A stretch of 64,000 nucleotides of DNA from contig NC_026736.1 in the NCBI RefSeq assembly GCF_000210295.1, forward strand, positions 1,266,022 through 1,330,021, given 5' to 3'. This stretch comes from Trypanosoma brucei gambiense DAL972. Taxonomy: Eukaryota > Euglenozoa > Kinetoplastea > Trypanosomatida > Trypanosomatidae. Below the pieces are notes generated by a model that had not been told where the DNA came from, did no database searches, and was given only the letters and a program-made list of their open reading frames with translations. Both the position numbers and the translations under genes were made by a program. Below are positions 59,401-64,000 of this stretch, piece by piece. How positions within the stretch are numbered: position 1 is the stretch's first letter; each line of letters starts with the position of its first letter.

Positions 59401-59900
59401 ACCCGTACTGTAGTGTTTGTGTTGAGCGCTACAACATTGTTATGGTTGACGAAAACATGCGGGTCCTCTCCCCTGTAGTTAACAGAAGAGGAGGTGGGAC
59501 CGGTAACTGCGCCTGCACATTTGCAAACAGGGGAAACTCGGCAAGCGGGCGCGGCAGGGGGAAGCGAAGATGTTCATCGGCGTCAAACACATTTTCCCCT
59601 CACAGAGGAATAAGTCCTGGTGGTTGCGTTGAGACGACTGATATCGGCAAACGGAAACGAGGGTCCATCGCCCTACCTACAGGGAAACATCACCGTATTG
59701 TGGACCTTGAGGCTCTCTCCAGTGAGCAGGTCTGGCTTCTGCAGCAGGAGCGTCGTGTTCGCTCAATGATAAAGGCACTGTTACGACATGAGTTTCCTGT
59801 TAATGAGAAGTGCCGTCAGTGGGTAGCTTACCTCAACTCGTTGAATGACGCCGCGGAAGCGCTGAAGACGCTGCAAGTTGTGGACCTGACGGACAAATAA
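56469..59900 (+). CDS. Large disordered protein with a U1-type C2H2 zinc finger
   Basis: 1143 residues from ATG 56469. One zinc finger is visible: C143, C146, H166 and H172 (CSLCG ... DHINSWMH), spacing C-x2-C-x19-H-x5-H. That is close to the matrin/U1C type that binds RNA or double-stranded RNA. Ordered short segments follow near 375-415 (RRLDKYLVVKERRLLLACM), near 550-600 (EELLSSLAPPLQERVRMAIR) and near the C-terminus (LEALSSEQVWLLQQERRVRS, then LLRHEFPVNEKCRQWV), the last like a small helical domain. A Gln/His-rich run lies near 605-635, and Ser/Arg/Pro-rich linkers elsewhere. Near 915-960 are PGEYYCYDGETY and LPLYFVRRCSSP. A second Cys pair (YCSVCVERYN) occurs near 980. Function unknown; nuclear RNA-related work is a guess. 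Confidence 0.85.
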   Translation: MSVPRGELHSSIGSRSTSPVVVRPTKDLPPTKDAVDAPRMPPTAVKREESVFHDGDGQTPVTSVHSSVVATQSASEAVKLRPPKIPASSPSPSPSPKAAVANASATSATTTTAGLATTATGADVSAEAAGSDAAPQGTVYNVCSLCGLTVLLGGSFAEQQQQWQDHINSWMHQRCLKMHANARNENVYIGDTTTVSIGSPVSPSMLKALEEFSSSIASSDAGQSAGPAIRLSPAPLKLPVSDDVVTARELEARRITFSSEDITPRILADSSEHLSLVEKKLFTSVKKPHVSGDDAEVVGILTDEREAATAGKATCEGGAPPICQKRKLLKSVKESGETPIRGGFRKLDVNADQVNTSSGAEMDDAGQRNSSKRHLKRRLDKYLVVKERRLLLACMRHWFNSMFVRVTDNFFSVRSRSSKETLDAMVAASPTVRCSRTDTPLDAYVPGVGQQKASPLVRKGSKKQPELVAVEAAAGGGDNEKGELLFMASRVKDFAHIKKDSSADSLEMEVGKTDVKWYVSRPAGNSRKRGKVSSCKQKKDGSSTPSLEDDSSIEELLSSLAPPLQERVRMAIRGKPVSKSKFPMTSEVISMMRDSVQQEVQQYRDQQLFHQFQHQQQQQQHQHREQYHDNYQHHPVASRSSPDAVGIPQQPFLERREFGTNTKELVNESLRIREGEVGSTSFRREQAIDTSVPYGYLSQILSEETPMRTTGLTEGVAPNKEDERGGKILANAMEEASGVVGRQLPRPFLLVEGRRQLSGGSSGSSECGSAIEERGDEAPRPRSNGSPDDCMRYLNTEASFSGSRGISRDRKHRRRRSRAVEAAESEIREPRQISQSHITNHARRGASCKGRQPLSISSIHSTLRAGGNSERPTSPQTTPRVRGTSGSRASFTVRKGSMEEWDTSSCTFRGVPGEYYCYDGETYQHVEDPTAGALCDKLGRRLPLYFVRRCSSPSMSPTRFSCMPVTRSRSPLGPGRLNPYCSVCVERYNIVMVDENMRVLSPVVNRRGGGTGNCACTFANRGNSASGRGRGKRRCSSASNTFSPHRGISPGGCVETTDIGKRKRGSIALPTGKHHRIVDLEALSSEQVWLLQQERRVRSMIKALLRHEFPVNEKCRQWVAYLNSLNDAAEALKTLQVVDLTDK

Positions 59901-60494
59901 ATGCAAAAGCGAGTGAGTTGCGAGGACTTGTGTGTGTGTGTGTGTGTTGTTGTTGTTGTTGCGTTTGTTCGGCGCTTTTTAATTGTGTTGTGACCTGTGT
60001 AACGGGGAGGGGAATGGGGAACACGCACGCACCTATATGTGGCAGTGCCTAGAAGTTTCTCGTTTGCAGTCTTGTTTTCTCGACCATAGAGCAACCCGTA
60101 CAAACGGGACTGAACACCCTAAATTGTTGTTGGACTCACCGTTCTCGTTTTTTTTTCTTTCTTTTTCCTTTATTATTCTTTACCCTTCCTTGTGGCATGT
60201 AATAATTACCGCGTCCACCCAAGCGGGCGCGTTGTATTGCATGAGAGTAGATATGTGGATCGATGCGATAACCTCTTCGAGCAATGTTCACGAACATCGC
60301 CCCTTTGTCATCCATTTCGATTTTCTCATCTTTTGATGGTCCTTTGGCCACAATGTTTGAGAACAAGTGCTGTGACTGAAAGCATCTGTAAACTACAAGG
60401 GAGTCTTAGCTGTGTCGTCCCTTTTCTCCCTACACCTATACAACTTCCTTGCATGTTTTCCTTTCTACTCTTTCCTTGTCTGCTAGACGCATCA
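59901..60494. other. Intergenic region before 60495 gene
   Basis: No gene seen. (GT)n/(GTT)n at 59931-59960 and a T-run at 60149-60158. T/C tract 60445-60480, then AG at 60485-60486. The next gene's frame is open upstream from a GTG (60192), but that part lies before the acceptor. Confidence 0.6.
60445..60486 (+). promoter_or_regulatory. Predicted polypyrimidine tract and trans-splice acceptor
   Basis: CTTTCCTTGTCTGCTAG ends at 60486, eight bases before ATG 60495. Confidence 0.65.
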
Positions 60495-61736
60495 ATGGGG
60501 AGGGAGGTTTCTTGGGCAGAGCTTCCACTTGTCGTGGATTTATCCGACGAACTGACGCCGTCGAGTCTCCGTCAAGCGCATTGGTACGTTGACCTGCTTA
60601 CCAATCCACCGCCGGCTCCGCACCCCTTCCGTACATTTCTTAGTGAAGTGGAAGCTATACGCTTTGCTGCGACCAAGCTGTCTTCCAAACACAGCGTTGA
60701 CCCCAGTTTGGTAGATGTTGCTGAAACACCAGTGCAACAAATGTATCAGCAGCAACTCCCACCTTTGCATAGTAACGAGATTGCTGGCACCGTATCGTCT
60801 GCTGGGGAAGATATCACCGCAAGGGCGCTCCTGGAGGGTCTGCGTGAACGTCAAGGTCACTCGTTGGGGACCGCATTGCATCGGAGGTGGGTGCGCCTTC
60901 CGCAGGCATATCTTTCGTGGATGTCGCAACGGATTGCAGATGTCGTGTTGAGGTGCGTCATGCCACTTCTTGGGGGCGGCGAAGAGTACAGAATGGACAG
61001 TGATAAAGGAACCAAGGTGAGCGAGAGATATGACGTCCACGTGAGGTACTTCCCCTCCGTAACACATGACAGTGACTCACAAAACTTGTTCTGTGCGGAG
61101 ATTGTGGTGCGGGATGTTGAACAATTGCAGCGTATAAATGACTCCGTGTCACTTCTGAGGGCGAAATATACCGCCGTGCGTGCCGAGGGCCAAACCCTGC
61201 AGAGTTCACTTGCCTTTTGGCGCAGTGTGGCCCTCGATGGGAGTACCGATGAACTCGAGGGAGTCAAAGGGGAATCTTATGGATGGGCAGGTGATGGAAT
61301 TAGCGGTCACGCGGCGTTGAAACCTCCAGGTGGATTGTTTGGTGTTGAGGGTCATGGGGGTTGGCTGCAGCCCACAAGACGCCAGATGGGGCGAGGTGCC
61401 AATTCACAGCAAGGACGGGGAGCTGGTATTAGTAATTCACACGAGTCACCCGCACAAAGTGCTGCGGGACTTGTGGCAGTGTTTTATCTGTCTTTTAGTG
61501 GTGTGGCTTATGCAGGGGTTGTCTGTGGTGGTGCGGCTAGAAGAATATGCGCAACCGCGTCAATGACGGGTGCTGCTGGTGCTGAAGGACATCCATCTGG
61601 GACGGCACCAGATCGAACTGGTGAGACTGATGTTACTACTGTTAGTCACAAGGGGGAAGCGGGAGATGTGGAGCCTGTTTTCTTTCTTCCTTGCTCTTCC
61701 GGTTCCAGTTTTGTGAGAGGGTTACTCGGTCTATAG
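60495..61736 (+). CDS. Hypothetical protein
   Basis: 413 residues from ATG 60495 (MGREVSWAELPLVVDLSD). The upstream 101 codons of the open frame are excluded by the acceptor at 60486. The N-terminal 250 residues look ordered: LSDELTPSSLRQAHWYVDLL, FRTFLSEVEAIRFAATKL, ITARALLEGLRERQGH and RIADVVLRCVMPLLGGGEEY, followed by a beta-rich part (YDVHVRYFPSV, LFCAEIVVRDVEQLQRI). Residues 260-320 are Gly-rich and flexible. A hydrophobic stretch near 320-345 (AAGLVAVFYLSFSGVAYAGV) may be buried strands; it is not a clean membrane helix. The end is Gly/Ser/Thr-rich. No family recognised. The alternating helix and strand predictions suggest a folded enzyme-like or binding domain, but no motif points to an activity. 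Confidence 0.78.
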   Translation: MGREVSWAELPLVVDLSDELTPSSLRQAHWYVDLLTNPPPAPHPFRTFLSEVEAIRFAATKLSSKHSVDPSLVDVAETPVQQMYQQQLPPLHSNEIAGTVSSAGEDITARALLEGLRERQGHSLGTALHRRWVRLPQAYLSWMSQRIADVVLRCVMPLLGGGEEYRMDSDKGTKVSERYDVHVRYFPSVTHDSDSQNLFCAEIVVRDVEQLQRINDSVSLLRAKYTAVRAEGQTLQSSLAFWRSVALDGSTDELEGVKGESYGWAGDGISGHAALKPPGGLFGVEGHGGWLQPTRRQMGRGANSQQGRGAGISNSHESPAQSAAGLVAVFYLSFSGVAYAGVVCGGAARRICATASMTGAAGAEGHPSGTAPDRTGETDVTTVSHKGEAGDVEPVFFLPCSSGSSFVRGLLGL

Positions 61737-62252
61737 GTATATGGCGAGAGGTTTTCAGCACCGATTTTTCTGCTGTTAGCTCATCATTTACGGCATGTGG
61801 TTGCTACTTTCCACCCATTTCCTTTTGACTTCTAGCACCTTCTTCAGGCAACAAAATGTTGTAAAGCGGCGTTGGGTACACAGGTAATGAAATTTTACTG
61901 TTTGTGAGGGTCTTTCATACATTTCCAGTTATTGGTTACCTCAAACACCTGACGCTCGTGTCAATGTTACACCCTCAATATGTGAGTGTTTCCACCCGTG
62001 TGCAACTGTGCATGATGTGTGGTTGATCCAATTGAACCGCCAATCTTCTTTCGTTCCCCCCTTTGCCTCCCGCATATAAATATATATTCCTTTAACCATT
62101 TTCCTTTCCCTTTGTCTCATCATATGAAAAGAAAGCAACACAAACAACAAACGGAACGCACTCTTATACCTTAGAAGGGGGAAAACTGTGTTTGACCGCT
62201 AAAGGTAACAAGACTAACAGCACACTTCTCTTCTTTATTTTTCTCCGCAACC
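61737..62252. other. Intergenic region before ADF/cofilin
   Basis: No gene seen. A T/C tract at 62090-62121 is followed by AG near 62128. A second T/C stretch (62226-62244) directly precedes the ATG without an AG, so splicing must occur upstream of it; AG at 62219-62220 is possible. Confidence 0.55.
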
Positions 62253-62663
62253 ATGGCCATGTCTGGTGTTTCTGTTGCGGACGAGTGCGTCACGGCGCTC
62301 AATGATCTCCGCCACAAGAAGTCCCGCTACGTGATTATGCACATCGTTGATCAAAAGTCCATTGCCGTGAAAACTATTGGCGAGCGAGGCGCCAACTTTG
62401 ATCAGTTCATTGAGGCCATTGACAAAAATGTGCCATGTTACGCTGCTTTTGACTTTGAGTATACCACCAATGACGGCCCTCGTGACAAATTAATTCTCAT
62501 CAGTTGGAATCCCGATTCCGGAGCCCCACGCACGAAGATGTTGTACAGCAGCAGCCGCGACGCTCTCGTGCCCCTCACGCAGGGTTTCCAGGGAATTCAG
62601 GCAAATGATGCATCGGGACTTGACTTTGAGGAAATCTCCCGCAAAGTGAAGTCGAACCGGTAA
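62253..62663 (+). CDS. ADF/cofilin, actin-severing protein
   Basis: 136 residues, the usual length for the family. Start ATG 62253; a second ATG two codons later (MSGVSV) matches the typical cofilin N-terminus more closely, so the true start may be 62259. The ADF-homology fold is visible: SGVSVADECVTALNDL at the N-terminus, RYVIMHIVD, then DKLILISWNPDSGAPRTKML (near 78-97), the long actin-binding helix region YSSSRDALVPLTQGFQGIQA and the C-terminal DASGLDFEEISRKV. Cofilin binds and severs ADP-actin filaments and speeds turnover; in trypanosomatids it acts in the cytosol and, in Leishmania, the flagellum. The N-terminal Ser near residue 4, the usual phospho-regulated position, is present. No change of key residues noted. 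Confidence 0.95.
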   Translation: MAMSGVSVADECVTALNDLRHKKSRYVIMHIVDQKSIAVKTIGERGANFDQFIEAIDKNVPCYAAFDFEYTTNDGPRDKLILISWNPDSGAPRTKMLYSSSRDALVPLTQGFQGIQANDASGLDFEEISRKVKSNR

Positions 62664-64000
62664 TAATAAAAAAGAAAAATGTACGGCAGAAGGATGATGG
62701 GAGAAAAGGAGAAAAGGAGCGGTGTGGAGTGAGGGAATGAACAAGGAGTGTGCAAATGAGAAAGAAAAAAAAAAATAAGCGACGGGCAAAGGAAGACCAA
62801 AAAAATAAAAAAGAAAAAGAGAAGGAAAAAGAAGAGAGGAAATCGGCAAAAACAGGGAAGGAATGGTGCGAAAATGAGAATAGGAAGGAAAAGAAAAATA
62901 GGAGAGGGATCGAAAGTTCAAAGGAAATAGTAAAGGACTAAAATTCAGAAAACGGATATGTTTCCTTCTTTTTTTCTTTTTCTTTTTTTTTTTTGGTTTG
63001 TCTCTCGTTTATTTTTATATCATTTGTTACATGAGTGATACCAGTCTTCACTACTGGACCATTTTCTCTCTTATTTTTGGTTTTGCAGTTTTTTTCTTTT
63101 CTTTTCTTCCTTTCTTTACCGCACTGCTTTTTCTTTTTGTCCCTATTCACGCTTTGTTTGCTAAATTAAGTTACATCACGCAGGCGTAAACTATGGCCAC
63201 TGCTATCGTTACTTCTCTCGTCGTTTATTCATTTATTTAAATTATGTTGCAAAAAAAAATTTTAATGAAAGAAACAAATACAAGAGAAAGAAGAGGTGAA
63301 AAAGAAGAGTGCAGGAAGGCCATCAGTTTTACGTGTCTGTCTGTCTGTCTGTGTGTGTGTGTGTTTGTTTTGCGCGTGTGAAATGGACCAGAATTCAGGA
63401 AAAGGAGGAGAAAGTAAGAGAGAGAGAAAAAAAAAAGAAAAAAAACAAAAATACAAAACAAAACTGAAATCGAATGAATTTTTAGGCTTGCATTTGAAGC
63501 TCTTAAGCACCTCCAGCTTACTGCTATGGCTTCTTTATTTATTTATTTACTTTTTTTACTTTTTTTTTTTTACCTACCCGCCCCTCCACACAACCACTCA
63601 TTTCTTTTGTTTCTCCTCTCATTCTGTGCATGAATATATACAAATATAAATAGTTGTATGTGTTTCTCATCTATTTGTATTTACTTGTCTTGTCTTTTTA
63701 CAGTTGTTAAAATGTGTTCCCTTCTTTTTTTTCTTTCTTTTTGTATTGTTAATGTTCTGTGTTTTGTCTTATTTTATATCAAAGTGGGAAGGCTCACTTC
63801 ACCGACAGGTTTATTTGTGCATATATTTGGAATATATAAAAGGATAAACCCTGCCAAAGGGAAGTGAGAGTAGTGTGTAGAAGCGAAAATAGCAAAGACA
63901 GAATAGGAGATATCCATTTGGAAAACACGAGTAAATTTAGGTAAAAGGGCTTTTGTGCGCGTTTTGTTCCCTCCATCTTTTTTTTTTTCAAAGAAAAAGG
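62664..64000. other. 3' flank of ADF/cofilin, 1.3 kb, no gene
   Basis: 62664-62945 is purine-rich. T-rich stretches follow at 62961-62996 and 63541-63571. (GTCT)n(GT)n lies at 63334-63364. I see no coding sequence in this stretch that stands apart from its low-complexity composition. The region continues past the window edge. Confidence 0.55.
63334..63364. repeat. (GTCT)n(GT)n microsatellite
   Basis: About five GTCT units followed by about seven GT units. Confidence 0.85.

Noticed and set aside
1..64000. CRISPR arrays, bacterial operons, prophage or insertion sequences
   Set aside because: The window is eukaryotic (kinetoplastid); no direct-repeat/spacer array or transposase was seen.

Overview
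The window comes from a kinetoplastid nuclear chromosome, almost certainly of the Trypanosoma brucei group. All 22 supported protein genes lie on the + strand. No gene is interrupted by a recognisable intron. The gene starts are preceded by long T/C tracts and an AG, as expected for trans-splice acceptors in a polycistronic transcription unit. Intergenic regions are rich in microsatellites and homopolymers. Ku70, a tandem RPL4 pair, a WCPPC tryparedoxin, XPB helicase and ADF/cofilin are recognisable. From memory (not checked here), RPL4, XPB and cofilin lie close together in this order on T. brucei chromosome 3, which fits. Several first in-frame triplets are GTG or TTG; starts were moved to the first ATG downstream of a plausible splice acceptor.

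Layout. 1-7515: the 3' end of a coiled-coil/RanBP2-type zinc-finger gene, then two coiled-coil genes that look like distant paralogues. 8811-14665: a PIG3-like quinone oxidoreductase, a possible SseB-like protein and a small repeat protein. 14666-24016: a protein with three cyclic-nucleotide-binding-like domains, Ku70 and an unknown protein. 23996-27446: a tandem duplication of about 1.6 kb carrying RPL4; each copy has a different frameshift defect. 27521-34364: an ankyrin protein, a protein that looks like a divergent Paf1 subunit, and a PSP1-domain protein. 34365-37402: an AT-rich, gene-free 3 kb. 37403-46165: a tail-anchored tryparedoxin, XPB, an unknown charged protein, and a protein that appears to join a Cbl-like EF-hand/SH2 module to ankyrin repeats. 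46725-55233: three consecutive ERI-1-like DEDDh exonucleases with different extensions. 56203-62663: a large C2H2-finger protein with a possible 5' frame problem, an unknown protein and ADF/cofilin. 62664-64000 has no gene that I can support.

The neighbours do not form a functional operon; trypanosome transcription units join unrelated genes, and expression is set mainly after transcription. Even so, several genes act on nucleic acids: Ku70, XPB, the Paf1-like protein, the PSP1 protein and three exonucleases. The best leads are the Cbl-like SH2/ankyrin protein, the Paf1 candidate (Paf1 was reported missing from trypanosomes, as I recall), the RPL4 pair with complementary lesions, and the exonuclease cluster.
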